A stretch of 64,000 bases of DNA from Halococcus saccharolyticus DSM 5350 (GCF_000336915.1 NZ_AOMD01000029.1:1-64000), one strand, 5' to 3'. Shown: positions 1-9,233, counted from the stretch's first letter. Notes: a model not told the origin generated them from the sequence alone. Program-made: numbers and translations.

Positions 1-23
1 GACGCTTCCGCGTCACCCGGTAG

Positions 24-907
24 ATGTTTCCATTCGCCGCACTGAGTTCGGAGACGAGCGCCGCGGACCTGCTGGAGCAGGTCCGCTGGCGCGACGGCCT
101 CCAGTGCCCGCGCTGCCGTTCTTCGTCAGTGATCAAGTACGGCAGCTACAGAGCCTTTCAGCGGTATCTCTGTAAGGATTGTGACCGCACGTTCAATGAC
201 AAGATCCGCATGATCTTCGCGCACGCGAAGATCGCGCTCGACAAGTGGCTCTTCACGATCTATACGTTCGTCCGGTTCAACACCAGTATCCGCCAACTTA
301 CCGCCGAACTCGACCTCTCGTACAAGACGCTTCACCGGCGTGTCGAGCGCTTCACCAATGGCTCGACGCGCCTTTGATCAAGCTGTGCGGTCCCGTCGAG
401 ATCGACGAACTGTACGTCTCTGCGGGACTCAAGGGCCGCGAGCGCGACGGTCCGTCGCGCTCGCGTGGCCTCTCTACGCGCGGGCGTGGAACCTACGAGG
501 GTGACAAGCTGCCGGTGTTCACCCTCGTTGATCGCGGGAGCGGGAAGCGGTATGTTGTTCCGGCGAAATCAGCAGATGAGTCGACGGTTCGGCTCCTTCT
601 CGCGGCCCGCGAGAAGGAGCCACACACGGTCTACACGGATGGATTCCGGGCATATGATCCGTTGGATGACGACGAGCGGTTTCGCCGCGAGTCGGTCATC
701 CATGCGGACAACGAGTACGTCGACGGAGAGGCTCATGTGAACACCGGCGAGAGCCACGGTCGCACCAGCGATCCGTGGCTCTCGCCCCACCGAGGCGTTT
801 CGAAGGACAAGCTTACGCACTATCTGAGAGCGTTTCAGCTACGACGCCGAATCTACCGCAAACCTGGTCGAAAAGCGTTGAGACACGTTCTCCGGAAGGT
901 GCTTTGA
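24..907 (+). pseudogene. IS1595-type (ISH4-like) transposase, frameshifted
   Basis: DDE transposase broken by a frameshift near position 345-360. The N-terminal part (24-377) carries a zinc-ribbon of the IS1595 family (CPRC near residue 28, then a LCKDC pair) and the FAHAKIALDKWL stretch. The C-terminal part continues in another frame (readable to 907) with the catalytic blocks EIDELYVSAG and YTDGFRAY and the basic tail RKALRHVLRKVL. The two halves together would make a protein of about 290 residues, normal for the family. Terminal inverted repeats were not identified, so the element ends are unknown. Inactive unless programmed frameshifting operates, for which there is no obvious slippery run. 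Confidence 0.8.
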
Positions 908-1102
908 CTCACCAACAATGTGCTTCACAAGAGCGTCTGTATAGATTCTAGTCGTTTGGCAACTATCTGAAGTCACAAATCAGTAACAGAGTTGGTGCAG
1001 ATTTACTCGTCCTTAGCTCTCTAAGCACGAGTAACACCCATTTCGGCTACCTCCACCTGATTCTCAAGTAGACCACATGCACCCGTATCAGGAGAGTGAA
1101 GA

Positions 1103-1678
1103 TCAGCCCACCAACCCCAGATCGTTCAGACGCCTGATGATCTCTTCCAAGGCTGCTTCGGCGTTGTCGTGAATCTTCGCCCCTGTGATCACCATTTTCC
1201 CCGATCCGAACAGAAGTGCGACGACATCTGGATCGTCAAGCCGATAGACCAGACCAGGAAACTGTTCGGGTTCATACTCGACAGATTCGAGCCCTAGTCC
1301 TATCGCAATTGCATTCAGGTTCAACCTTTCGCCCAGGTCAGCACCTGACACGATATTTTGGACCGTTACCTCAGGTGTCCCGACATCGATCCCGAGCTCT
1401 GCCAGTGCATCCACGGCCACATGGACTGTCTCATGTACCTCCTCGATACTCCCTGCTCCCGTACACGTGATCTTCCCTGATCGGAAGAGCAGACACGTCG
1501 CTGCCGCATCGGCCGGTCGATAGATCAATCCCGGAAACTGTCCGGGGTCAAAGTCCGCGCCTGTGAGATCCATCGCAACCGATTCGAGATCGATTTCTTG
1601 GCCGATCCCCGACGAAGCGACGACATTCTGAGTTTCGAGTGTCGTTACCGGATCCTCAACAGTATCTTCGAGGCTCAT
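1103..1678 (-). CDS. tbp: TATA-box binding protein (TBP)
   Basis: General transcription factor that binds the archaeal TATA box and recruits TFB. The 191-residue protein shows the two direct TBP repeats (residues about 17-95 and 106-190), each with NVVAS/NIVSG, FPGLIYR/FPGLVYR and LLFRSGKITCTGA/LLFGSGKMVITGA. This is the full family length. Haloarchaea usually carry several tbp genes, and copies on plasmids or islands are accessory regulators. This one lies next to a dead IS and a dispersed palindrome, which supports an accessory copy. It is transcribed away from the element genes to its right. Which promoters it prefers cannot be read from sequence. Confidence 0.95.
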   Translation of the reverse strand: MSLEDTVEDPVTTLETQNVVASSGIGQEIDLESVAMDLTGADFDPGQFPGLIYRPADAAATCLLFRSGKITCTGAGSIEEVHETVHVAVDALAELGIDVGTPEVTVQNIVSGADLGERLNLNAIAIGLGLESVEYEPEQFPGLVYRLDDPDVVALLFGSGKMVITGAKIHDNAEAALEEIIRRLNDLGLVG

Positions 1679-1930
1679 TTTTGAGCGATGACGTGTTCCG
1701 GTAAGAGGATGCGTGGTTTCTTGACGAAGAGTCTGCTGCTCACGAGAGAGTGTGCATCACTCATCAAGAGCGATTCTCCGCTGTTGCATCCGGTAAGGAA
1801 AATCAACTAATGTCACTCCCAGAACTGGCCTATGGAGATCTCCATCTTAAACCTCGGGTAATAATTGGTAGTGGCAGATAATTGTGATCCTCGACCGGCG
1901 GACGGCCAGCGTCGGAGGAGGGGGCTTCAA

Positions 1931-1977
1931 TCTTACCAAACATTCTTCCGGCGGGGGTGTCTAAGTGTTAGGTAAGA
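1931..1977. repeat. 47-bp dispersed palindrome, copy P1
   Basis: Arms TCTTACCAAACA (1931-1942) and TGTTAGGTAAGA (1966-1977), one mismatch, 23-nt spacer. It lies between the divergent tbp gene and the 2011 gene. The rest of the 1679-2010 interval holds GC-rich sequence with short inverted repeats and no supportable gene. Five further copies occur in the window at almost constant length. Confidence 0.85.
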
Positions 1978-2010
1978 ACGGCTGGCAACGACAGCCGGCG
2001 GGACCAACCC

Positions 2011-2394
2011 ATGAAACGGACAGACCAGGATCAGAATGCGCAGGCAGTTACCGACGGCGGGAAGCCGGTAGCGCCAGCAATCATACCCGAGTACGTACGT
2101 GAGGGTGTCGAGCGTCAGGACACGACGATCCTTCGGCAAATCGCCACGTGGTGCGAGCAACTCGCCGACTATCGCGACGAACGCCCAATAGAGGTCGACG
2201 ACGACGAGGAGCTCGTCGAGGTGAACGAGGACGGTGGCGACGGAGGCGACGACAGGTCCGGCGGGACGCAGGTGATCAAGAAAATCCCTTGCGGAAAGGA
2301 CTGTAACGGCTGTCCGCACGGACCCTACGAATATCGGGTGAAGCGGCAGGGAAAGAACCTGAAGTGGGAGTACATCGGACGGGTGGACTCATGA
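2011..2394 (+). CDS. small CxxxCxxCPHGPY zinc-motif protein
   Basis: Protein of 127 residues, no assigned function. The C-terminal block has Cys94, Cys98 and Cys101 followed by PHGPYEYRVKRQGKNLKWEYIG, a motif resembling DUF6788-type proteins of haloarchaeal accessory regions. It probably binds a metal. An acidic linker (residues 60-82) precedes it. The N-terminal half is predicted helical. The stop codon overlaps the start of a shorter paralogue (ATGA), so the two are probably co-translated. Upstream lies the P1 palindrome at 1931-1977. Confidence 0.7.
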   Translation: MKRTDQDQNAQAVTDGGKPVAPAIIPEYVREGVERQDTTILRQIATWCEQLADYRDERPIEVDDDEELVEVNEDGGDGGDDRSGGTQVIKKIPCGKDCNGCPHGPYEYRVKRQGKNLKWEYIGRVDS

Positions 2395-2588
2395 TTACTG
2401 AAAACGAACTCGACATTGACGGCGAAGTGATTGACGTCGATACGGACAGGGGGAACAGCACGCAGATGAAAATGATGGTTCCGTGTGGGAACGGCTGTAG
2501 CAGGTGCCCGCACGGTCCCTACGAGTACCAGGTGCAGCGTGACGGGGGAAGCCTCAATTGGGTGTATGCCGGTCGTTCTACACCATGA
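2391..2588 (+). CDS. second CxxxCxxCPHGPY protein, short paralogue
   Basis: 65-residue protein starting at ATG 2391, four bases inside the upstream gene. The motif Cys32-x3-Cys36-x2-Cys39 followed by PHGPYEYQVQRDGGSLNW repeats the C-terminal module of its neighbour, so the pair arose by duplication of that module. A start 27 bases further upstream is open but would lie deeper in the first gene, and the ATGA overlap is the better choice. Function unknown, probably a metal-binding partner of the first protein. Confidence 0.6.
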   Translation: MITENELDIDGEVIDVDTDRGNSTQMKMMVPCGNGCSRCPHGPYEYQVQRDGGSLNWVYAGRSTP

Positions 2589-2668
2589 TTCCAGTCCGTA
2601 CTGGCGTTTTGGCAAGCGGGCAGACGACGAAGCGCCGAATCTGTCTGACGAGAGCGAGTCTGTAAGCG

Positions 2669-3511
2669 ATGGTAGGTGATCGGACGCGGGGATTCGTCGA
2701 GCTCATCCGACCAGGGAACGCGATCGCTGCTGGGTTTCTCACGTTCATTGGCGCGTTCGTCGCGGATGCGTTCGCCGATCCCGTGATGATCGGTGCAGCA
2801 GTCGGCGCGACAATCGCCGCGACGGGAGCGGGGATGTCGATCAACGACTATTTCGACCGCGAGATCGATCGGATCAACCAGCCCGACCGGGCGATTCCAC
2901 GCGGGGCAGTGACGCCGCGCGAGGCGCTCGGATTCAGCATCGTGCTATTCGCGATCGCGGTCGCGCTTGTGCTGCTACTCCCAGTGCTCGCCATCGTGAT
3001 CGCGGGTGTCAACCTGTTCGCGCTGGTTGCCTACACTAAGTTATTCAAAGGGTTCTCAGGACTCGGGAACATAGTCGTCGGCTATCTCACGGGGAGCGCG
3101 TTTCTGTTCGGTGCAGCAGCGGTCGGCTCAGTCACGGTGGCAGTCCTGGTATTGTTCGCGCTCGCAGCGCTCTCGACAGTCGCTCGTGAGATCGTAAAAG
3201 ACGTCGAAGACATGGAGGGCGACCGGGAGGAGGGGCTGAGGACGCTCCCGATCGTGGTCGGTGATCGCACGTCGCTCATCCTCGCAGCGGTCGTTCTAGC
3301 GCTCGCGGTGCTCGCAAGCCCAGTGCCGTTCATTCGAGGGACGTTCGGAATCGCCTATCTGGTCCTCGTGATCCCGTGTGACCTCTTGATGCTCTACAGC
3401 GTGTACGAGGGGTTCAGCAACCCGACAGCCGGACAATCGCACCTCAAATACTCGATGTACCTCGCTACCGTAGCGTTTGTTGTAGGTCGGGCAACGACGA
3501 TAATCGGATAA
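2669..3511 (+). CDS. UbiA-family prenyltransferase, DGGGP synthase-like
   Basis: Membrane prenyltransferase of 280 residues with about eight to nine membrane spans. The first Asp-rich motif is N59-D60-Y-F-D63-R-E-I-D67 followed by NQPDRAIPRG. The second is D178-VED-M-E-G-D185. Both are diagnostic for UbiA proteins. The NQPDRAIPRG form matches geranylgeranylglycerol-phosphate geranylgeranyltransferase, which adds the second geranylgeranyl chain in archaeal membrane lipid synthesis. A copy on an accessory region is odd because this is usually a core gene: either a second copy or a paralogue with a different acceptor. Confidence 0.85.
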   Translation: MVGDRTRGFVELIRPGNAIAAGFLTFIGAFVADAFADPVMIGAAVGATIAATGAGMSINDYFDREIDRINQPDRAIPRGAVTPREALGFSIVLFAIAVALVLLLPVLAIVIAGVNLFALVAYTKLFKGFSGLGNIVVGYLTGSAFLFGAAAVGSVTVAVLVLFALAALSTVAREIVKDVEDMEGDREEGLRTLPIVVGDRTSLILAAVVLALAVLASPVPFIRGTFGIAYLVLVIPCDLLMLYSVYEGFSNPTAGQSHLKYSMYLATVAFVVGRATTIIG

Positions 3512-3732
3512 GCAGCCACAGACAGTAGGAGACGATAATTTCACTTGCAACACGTATTCTGTTTGTATATGAAATTTTATCAGATGTAGGATGGTTTGAG
3601 ATATGGATGGCAAATCTGCCGAAGATCAAGTCGAGAGCGAATCGAGTTGACCAAGTGCTCACGAACACGAGTGATCAAGCGACGATTGAGTGACGAACTG
3701 TGCGCTAACTCGACTGGTTGAAAGGTTTGTTT

Positions 3733-4185
3733 TCAAGCGGCAGCAGGTTCGTCAGTCCGGTCCTCTTCAGAATCAAGTGAAACGGCAAAGTCGAAAACGA
3801 TCTCATCGTAGGCGACGATCGGTCGTTTTGCGTTCCCCTCTTCAACGAACTCGACAACACCGTAGGCAGCCAGCTTCCGAAGCTGATCGTAGACGTTTTT
3901 CTTGTCTCGGTCGACCAGCCGTGCTGCTTCGCGGATACTCGATGGCTCATGGACGTTCAGTGCCCGCAAGAGCCCAAGCGTCGAGTCGGTGAAGACCGCT
4001 GTCGCGGTGTCTACATCCGGAAACGAAAGCGTCGGATGATCGGTGCCGCTCTCGTCGCTTTGTTCGTCGGACTCGACAGTAACACGCAGCGTCCGCGCCC
4101 ACTCCTCGGGCACGGAGTCGGGATACGTCCCGGCGTGCTCCTTACTTTCTTGTTCGCGTCCGTTCTCGGTGTCGTTCTCAGTCAT
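3733..4185 (-). CDS. tumA: winged-helix antitoxin, TumA / HVO_A0114-like
   Basis: 150-residue acidic protein with a winged helix at about residues 66-130 (FTDSTLGLLRALN, then IREAARLVDRDKKNVYDQLRKLAAYGVVEF). This is the pattern of the HVO_A0114 DNA-binding family that serves as antitoxin for TumE-type toxins. Its start overlaps the end of the toxin gene by four bases, in the toxin-first order. It probably represses the pair through the inverted repeat at 4561-4615. Assignment rests on motif and pairing, not on a search. Confidence 0.7.
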   Translation of the reverse strand: MTENDTENGREQESKEHAGTYPDSVPEEWARTLRVTVESDEQSDESGTDHPTLSFPDVDTATAVFTDSTLGLLRALNVHEPSSIREAARLVDRDKKNVYDQLRKLAAYGVVEFVEEGNAKRPIVAYDEIVFDFAVSLDSEEDRTDEPAAA

Positions 4186-4556
4186 ATGTCGTAGTCCTCC
4201 GGTGATGGGCCGAACGGTTCGATTCCTGTCTCACGAAAGAATCGGTCGTAGACCGCTGCGACTGACCCTGGGAACTCGTATTCGGAGTCGAGATTGGCCC
4301 CAACGTGTCGGTGATGGCTTCCGTCGCCGTGGTCGTTGTCGTAGCGCAGCATTGTGCCCTGTTCCGGGCCGATAGGCCACTCAGTGTCGTCAGGCGGATC
4401 GGCCGGATCAGCGACTCCGTAGTGAAGCGCGTAACACGCGCCCGGCGGGTATCGTTCGACAGCAGTAGGGTAGATGAACTTGTACCGGACGAGTACGCCC
4501 GCTCGCACCACCTTTCGTTTTTCATAGACCACCTCGGGGCTCTCATCATCGGCCAT
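4182..4556 (-). CDS. tumE: TumE-like toxin (DUF6516 type)
   Basis: 124-residue protein resembling the TumE/DUF6516 toxin family: N-terminal YEKRKVVRAGVLVRYKFIYPT strand pair, central HYGVADP, and a His/Asp-rich segment MLRYDNDHGDGSHHRHVG followed by a helical tail. TumE proteins are inferred ribonuclease-like toxins neutralised by a DNA-binding partner. The adjacent overlapping winged-helix gene fits that. A perfect 12-bp inverted repeat lies just upstream of the start. Confidence 0.65.
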   Translation of the reverse strand: MADDESPEVVYEKRKVVRAGVLVRYKFIYPTAVERYPPGACYALHYGVADPADPPDDTEWPIGPEQGTMLRYDNDHGDGSHHRHVGANLDSEYEFPGSVAAVYDRFFRETGIEPFGPSPEDYDI

Positions 4557-4560
4557 CCTC

Positions 4561-4615
4561 TATCGTTGGTGCGGTCGCCAACGTGTTAAGTCCGTTGGTA
4601 TCAGCACCAACGATA
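4561..4615. promoter_or_regulatory. nested inverted-repeat operator of the toxin-antitoxin pair
   Basis: TATCGTTGGTGC (4561-4572) and GCACCAACGATA (4604-4615) are perfect inverses. Inside them CCAACG and CGTTGG form a second inverted pair. The site lies immediately upstream of the toxin start, the expected place for autoregulation by the antitoxin. Confidence 0.6.
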
Positions 4616-4711
4616 TGCAAGAGTTTGAGATAGTATCTATCGTGAGCAGCAGAAACCACGGAGGTAAGCGCCGACAGCGGTCGCACCGCGATCCGCTACA
4701 CCGCCGGGTTC

Positions 4712-4758
4712 TCTTACCAAACAGTAGAACGTGCTCCCTATCTAAGCGTTAGGTAAGA
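4712..4758. repeat. 47-bp dispersed palindrome, copy P2
   Basis: Arms TCTTACCAAACA and CGTTAGGTAAGA (two mismatches). About 45 bases upstream (4646-4700) are closely similar to the bases upstream of copy P4 near 36340-36395, so these two copies belong to a longer repeat. It sits in the divergent region between the toxin-antitoxin operon and the surface-protein operon. Apart from a doubtful tiny ORF, nothing else is recognisable up to 5116. Confidence 0.85.
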
Positions 4759-4818
4759 AATACGGCAGTCGACAGGGAGCGGCAACATCCCGATGTCGAG
4801 ATGAATATATCCCAGTCA

Positions 4819-4914
4819 TCACAAGACAGTGAGAAGAATGATCGCAAGACCAACGCCGATCAACACAAAACCGATGGATATCAGAACCAGAGCCACACGT
4901 GCTGATTTTTCCAC
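4819..4914 (-). CDS. possible 31-residue single-span membrane peptide
   Basis: GTG start at 4914, reading VEKSARVALVLISIGFVLIG followed by a further hydrophobic stretch to a TGA at 4819-4821. It has a positively charged N-terminus and one long hydrophobic segment, the look of a small membrane peptide. No ribosome-binding site or neighbouring partner supports it, so it may be chance. Confidence 0.22.
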   Translation of the reverse strand: MEKSARVALVLISIGFVLIGVGLAIILLTVL

Positions 4915-5116
4915 AAAACCCAGTCACGAGAGTCTGACTAAACAATGCCGCTTCTGCCGTCGTAACTGTGGATTCCGCTGTTTACCACCGTGCCGATCAC
5001 ACTCTCAGAGAATCTACTGAAATCGATCAACGGAACTTGAGATTATAGCCAGAAAATTCAATTTCATTGACGTGACAGAGACAGGCTTATGCCGGAGGTG
5101 GCAGCCGCCTGATTCA

Positions 5117-7513
5117 ATGAAAGAGAGGGCCGCAGTATGGCTTATCGTTTTGGGGGTAGTCACATCGGCAGCCGGGATCGGGGCGATGCCCCTTTCGCAG
5201 TCGGCGACCGGGCCGGACACCACCGAGATTGAGGGTGATGGAGCGGGAGCCATGGGCGTTCAGAACATCCAACTCATCGAGCAGCAGCGGAACGTGCTCA
5301 GGTACTCGATCGAGTTTACGGGCGAGCTCGATAGAAGCTATCTGGAACGATCACTTACGCGAGCCGCCGATCACGATCGAATCGACGCGAGCAGCATTCG
5401 CGTGACCAAGGTCAAAAGCCACGTCGCAACGGTCGAGGTCGGGACCGACGGCTCAGAGGACCCGAAGACGGTCAGTAGTCGAATGCTTCGAGCGATGCAG
5501 TTGACCTCTCAGCAGAACCCATCGTCCTCGGCGTCAACGACCAGCGACCGGAGCCCGAACGCCAGCACCGGAGGGAACGGGAAGGCGAAAACGTCCGAAC
5601 AGGGAGAAACCCACTACCAGATCGACTTTGTGCAGGGTGAGTCGATCAAGAACCTTCGAGGACCCGAAGGCTACTATACGCCCGATCGGTTGATCCGGTA
5701 CGCTCACGGTAGCACTGAGAACCCTCTCAAACGGTCGTCTAACGGCGATTTTACTACCAACGAGTCACTCGCTGAGTGTGTCCAGAGCTCCGCAATCGTT
5801 GTGAACAGTACCGGAACCGCGCGTGTGAGCTTCACCATCGACGAGGGGTGCGATCCCGTGACGCTCACGCTCGCAAGCTACGAGAAACCGGGGCCGGTGT
5901 GGAGCCCCGAGAATGAGAGCGAGCAGGAGTTTGTCGACGCCGACACCCGCACGTTCGCACCCGGCGGGACCTACACCCTCCGCGTCGATCTTCCGGCAGA
6001 GAATCTAACGGCTGAGGTGGAGACGGCCGAAACAACGACGGAGAGCACACCATCGACCAACGAGCAAGAGGAAAGCACCAGCACGTCGACGAGTGAGACG
6101 GTACAGCCGACGTCGGAGCCGGAACCGACAGAGACCGCCGTTGTCGCGCCGAATCCCACCCCGACCATGACGCCGACCCCGACGCCGGAACCCGAGGATT
6201 CGTCGGGTGGCAGCGTCGTGGAGACACCTGATACGAGCACAGATATGGCCACCGAGGCCGAAACGGAATCCACGACGAGCTCGACGTCGACGCCGGAAGC
6301 GAGCCAGTCGGCCACGACGAGCGGCAGTGAGGATACGTCGACACCCGAACCGGCATCATTGTCGACGAATACGGATGAGCCGACCGAGGAACCATCCGAC
6401 ACACCGACCGAGGAGCCGAGTTCGCCTGACACGTCAACGCCGACCCCCGAACCCACGACGTCGACAACCGATTCCATCGATGGAGAAGACGGGGAGGAGC
6501 AGACGAAGACGGACGAGCCAACCGAAGAACCGTCGACTGAAACACCAACACTGGAACCGACCAAAGAACCAACCACCGACGAGTCGGCGGAGGAACCGAC
6601 AACTGAAACACCGACTCCAACACCGGAGCCGACCGAAGAACCCACTACTGAAGAACCAACGGAGGAACCAACGACCGAGGAGCCGACCACCACAGAAACC
6701 GCTACACCGACCCCAACTCCGACGCCTACGGCGACATCAACACCAACGTCGACCGAGACATCGACCCCGACGCCGATACCTACGGAGACACCGACGCCTA
6801 CGCCGACCACGACCGAGGAGCCCGAAGGACCGGGTGCAGCGTCAGTCAGTTTCAACGATCAGTCGTTGGAAGACGCCTTGCGCGCGGTCGCCGAGTCGGT
6901 CACGCTCCCGTCGGACAGCAACGGTGGGTTCCTGGTTGCCTACGACGCGGCGAACTTCGGCGAGGTCGATCGCCCGGACGACCGGATCGGGACCTCACGC
7001 CGTCTCTCGCCTGGAACGACCGGGAGCGTACAGGTTGACCTCCAGTTCGCCGAGGCGAGTGTCAACGAGCGTGTGACCGTGGTCGTGGTGCGTGATTCCA
7101 ACGGCAACGGGCAGTACGATCCCGGCGTCGATACCGGAGCGCTCGACGGAGTAGGCCAGATCGCAAGCGATTCAGCAGAGGTGTCGATCGCGGTCGGACT
7201 CCTACCCGATCCACCCGGTGAGGGACCACCCGGCGACAGTGGCGACGACAACGGTTCAGATGGAGGTACAACCACAACCACGACGACGACCACCACCACC
7301 AGCGACGGGTCGGGCGGTGACAACGAATCCGGCGATGGAGGTGGCATACTCAGCAGCGAGGCGACCGACGCCGCCGAGGCTGAAAGCGCCGAACAGAACG
7401 CGAGCGCGACTGACACCACCACGACTACCGAGCCAGCAGAGAGCACCGACGAAGAGGGCAGTGCCCCGGAGAATGGGAGGATGAAGACGACTGTCACAAA
7501 GTCGCCCACGTAG
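5117..7513 (+). CDS. secreted Thr/Pro-rich stalk protein with DUF7282-like domain
   Basis: About 798 residues from ATG 5117 (15 codons inside the longest frame). This start puts a signal peptide, MKERAAVWLIVLGVVTSAAG, at the N-terminus, and GGAGGTGG lies about 15 bases upstream. An N-terminal globular part runs to about residue 290. A mucin-like segment of TEEPT and TPTPTP repeats follows (about 300-570). Then comes a domain with NGGFLVAYDA, DDRIGTSRRLSPGTTGSVQV and DSNGNGQYDPGVDTG, typical of DUF7282. A Thr run and acidic tail end the protein, with no clear terminal anchor. The repeat segment is probably O-glycosylated. It opens the surface/conjugation module and may be an adhesin or spacer reaching across the S-layer. 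Confidence 0.8.
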   Translation: MKERAAVWLIVLGVVTSAAGIGAMPLSQSATGPDTTEIEGDGAGAMGVQNIQLIEQQRNVLRYSIEFTGELDRSYLERSLTRAADHDRIDASSIRVTKVKSHVATVEVGTDGSEDPKTVSSRMLRAMQLTSQQNPSSSASTTSDRSPNASTGGNGKAKTSEQGETHYQIDFVQGESIKNLRGPEGYYTPDRLIRYAHGSTENPLKRSSNGDFTTNESLAECVQSSAIVVNSTGTARVSFTIDEGCDPVTLTLASYEKPGPVWSPENESEQEFVDADTRTFAPGGTYTLRVDLPAENLTAEVETAETTTESTPSTNEQEESTSTSTSETVQPTSEPEPTETAVVAPNPTPTMTPTPTPEPEDSSGGSVVETPDTSTDMATEAETESTTSSTSTPEASQSATTSGSEDTSTPEPASLSTNTDEPTEEPSDTPTEEPSSPDTSTPTPEPTTSTTDSIDGEDGEEQTKTDEPTEEPSTETPTLEPTKEPTTDESAEEPTTETPTPTPEPTEEPTTEEPTEEPTTEEPTTTETATPTPTPTPTATSTPTSTETSTPTPIPTETPTPTPTTTEEPEGPGAASVSFNDQSLEDALRAVAESVTLPSDSNGGFLVAYDAANFGEVDRPDDRIGTSRRLSPGTTGSVQVDLQFAEASVNERVTVVVVRDSNGNGQYDPGVDTGALDGVGQIASDSAEVSIAVGLLPDPPGEGPPGDSGDDNGSDGGTTTTTTTTTTTSDGSGGDNESGDGGGILSSEATDAAEAESAEQNASATDTTTTTEPAESTDEEGSAPENGRMKTTVTKSPT

Positions 7514-7573
7514 GCCGATCTAGGATCGAAATGTGCCGAGTATCGCTACTGACAGGCTCTCATCACCGACCTG

Positions 7574-8578
7574 ATGTACCACATGAATCCGACCGCAGAA
7601 CAGACGTCCTTTCGGGCGATCGCCGTCGTTGCGCTGCTATTCAGCGTCGGCATGATCGCCACTGCACCAGCGGCGAGTGCGCAGGCGGGCAACAACAGCA
7701 CGATCGCTCTCGATAATCAGACCTCGAACGGGACGACGGTCACAATCGAGTCGGTCACGCTCCCCGAAGGCGGGTTCATTTCAGTCCACAACGAGAGCCT
7801 CACGCCGCCGCAGAATGAGACGATCGGGAGTATTATCGGCGTTACCGACTATCTCGACGCCGGTACCCATCGGGATCTTGAGGTGGTTCTGGATAGGCCG
7901 ATTTCGCACAATCAGACGGTGATCGCAAAGGCGGCGCGCGACACGAACGGCAATCAGACGTTCGATGTGCGGCGTTCGCAGGGGTTTCAAGATACCGCCT
8001 ACTCGTCGAACGGATCGGCAGTCACCGATCGTGCCACCATCCAGATACAGAACGCGACGTCGTTCGCGAACAACAGCACGGTCACACTCCGGAACCAGTC
8101 GACCGCCGGGACGAACGTCACCGTCCGATCGGTGACCGTCCCCGAGGGTGGATTCGTCGTGATTCATGGGTCGGCGCTACTCCCGCCGAAGAACCAAACG
8201 ATCGACAGCATCCGAGGTATCTCAGGCTACCTCGATCCGGGGGTACACCAGAACATCACCGTCGAGCTCAATGAGACGATCGACGAGAACACCACGTTGA
8301 TCGCCGCCCCCTATCGGGACACGAACAACAACCAGACGTTCGAGTACGCAGCGTCAGAGGGGGCGAACGACACACCGTATAGGCCCAACGGGTCGAGCGC
8401 GCTGATTTCGCAAGCGAACGTCTCGATCAACGAGTCGGCCCGCGAGAGCCTACAGAGCGACACCGAGAGCAGCGGCGGGAACGCGAACGCGAGTGCAAGC
8501 AGTGGTCCGCAGATGCTTGAGTTGCTCGTGCTCGCCGCAGTGCTCGTCGGGGTCTACCTGTACCTGAAAGTCACTTAG
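7574..8578 (+). CDS. secreted, C-terminally anchored protein with two DUF7282 domains
   Basis: 334 residues. Signal peptide (IAVVALLFSVGMIATAPAASA), then two tandem DUF7282 domains. Each has the pattern VTLPEGGF(I/V)xVH, IGxxxGxxxYLDxGxH and DTNxNQTF(D/E). A Ser/Asn-rich linker leads to a single C-terminal membrane span (LELLVLAAVLVGVYLYLKV). Many NxS/T sequons suggest N-glycosylation. An alternative start is ATG 7583. It follows the stalk protein in the same direction and shares its domain. The role of DUF7282 is not known; these proteins sit on the outside of the cell. Confidence 0.8.
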   Translation: MYHMNPTAEQTSFRAIAVVALLFSVGMIATAPAASAQAGNNSTIALDNQTSNGTTVTIESVTLPEGGFISVHNESLTPPQNETIGSIIGVTDYLDAGTHRDLEVVLDRPISHNQTVIAKAARDTNGNQTFDVRRSQGFQDTAYSSNGSAVTDRATIQIQNATSFANNSTVTLRNQSTAGTNVTVRSVTVPEGGFVVIHGSALLPPKNQTIDSIRGISGYLDPGVHQNITVELNETIDENTTLIAAPYRDTNNNQTFEYAASEGANDTPYRPNGSSALISQANVSINESARESLQSDTESSGGNANASASSGPQMLELLVLAAVLVGVYLYLKVT

Positions 8579-8673
8579 AGAACCATGCACCAGCAAACCC
8601 AATTCACGAGACAAACGCCGAATAGAGTCCCCGATTCGAGGAGCACGGCCTGTCGCGATCGAGGGCCGATCCA

Positions 8674-9231
8674 ATGAGCGAATCCGAACCAGAGGTCCCC
8701 GAATGGATGCACCTCAGCGAGAACGAGGACTTGCTATGGTCGGGCCATCAGAGTATGTGGACCTACATACCGACCTATCTGACCGGTGCGATCTTGATTG
8801 CCGCCGCCGCAGCGCTCCCGATCATCGGGGTGAGCCTTCCCGCGTCGATCCCGGTGACAATCCTCGAGGTGTCGGTGGTCTTAGTCATCGCGGGGGTCGG
8901 AGTGCTTGCAGTCACCTACCTACAGTACCGAACCCACCTTTACGCCATCACGACCGAGCAGGTATTCCACCGCAGCGGGATTCTCTCGCGGAATATCGAC
9001 CAAGTACGCATGGAGCAGATTCAGAACACTTCATGCAATCAGTCGGTCGTCGAGCGGCTTCTGTCATTTGGGACGGTGCAACTCGATACCGCCGGGACAG
9101 CCAACGTCGAGCTTAATCTGTGGGGTATTCACGGACCTCGGAAGGTCAACCGAATCGTCACCAACCGACTGAATGAGATGAGCACCGGGAGTCGCAACCA
9201 GCCCGCCCAAGAAAGCACACAAGCAACGTAG
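8674..9231 (+). CDS. bacterial-PH (bPH2) domain membrane protein
   Basis: 185 residues. A short cytoplasmic N-terminus with LSENEDLLWSGHQS is followed by two membrane spans (about 30-50 and 57-80). The bPH2 fold then begins with YRTHLYAITTEQVFHRSGILSRNIDQVRMEQIQN and continues VERLLSFGTVQLDTAG. YdbT/YdbS-like proteins of this type are membrane-anchored PH-like domains of unclear task. It ends one codon before the next gene in a tightly packed operon of surface-protein genes (8674-13910), so it may assist assembly or anchoring of that machinery. Confidence 0.85.
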   Translation: MSESEPEVPEWMHLSENEDLLWSGHQSMWTYIPTYLTGAILIAAAAALPIIGVSLPASIPVTILEVSVVLVIAGVGVLAVTYLQYRTHLYAITTEQVFHRSGILSRNIDQVRMEQIQNTSCNQSVVERLLSFGTVQLDTAGTANVELNLWGIHGPRKVNRIVTNRLNEMSTGSRNQPAQESTQAT

Positions 9232-9233
9232 TG

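Noticed and set aside
5865-7076. Long Ser/Val- and Arg-rich frames on both strands across the stalk-protein gene
   Set aside because: They are out-of-frame readings of the Thr/Pro repeat region and show only composition, no domain.
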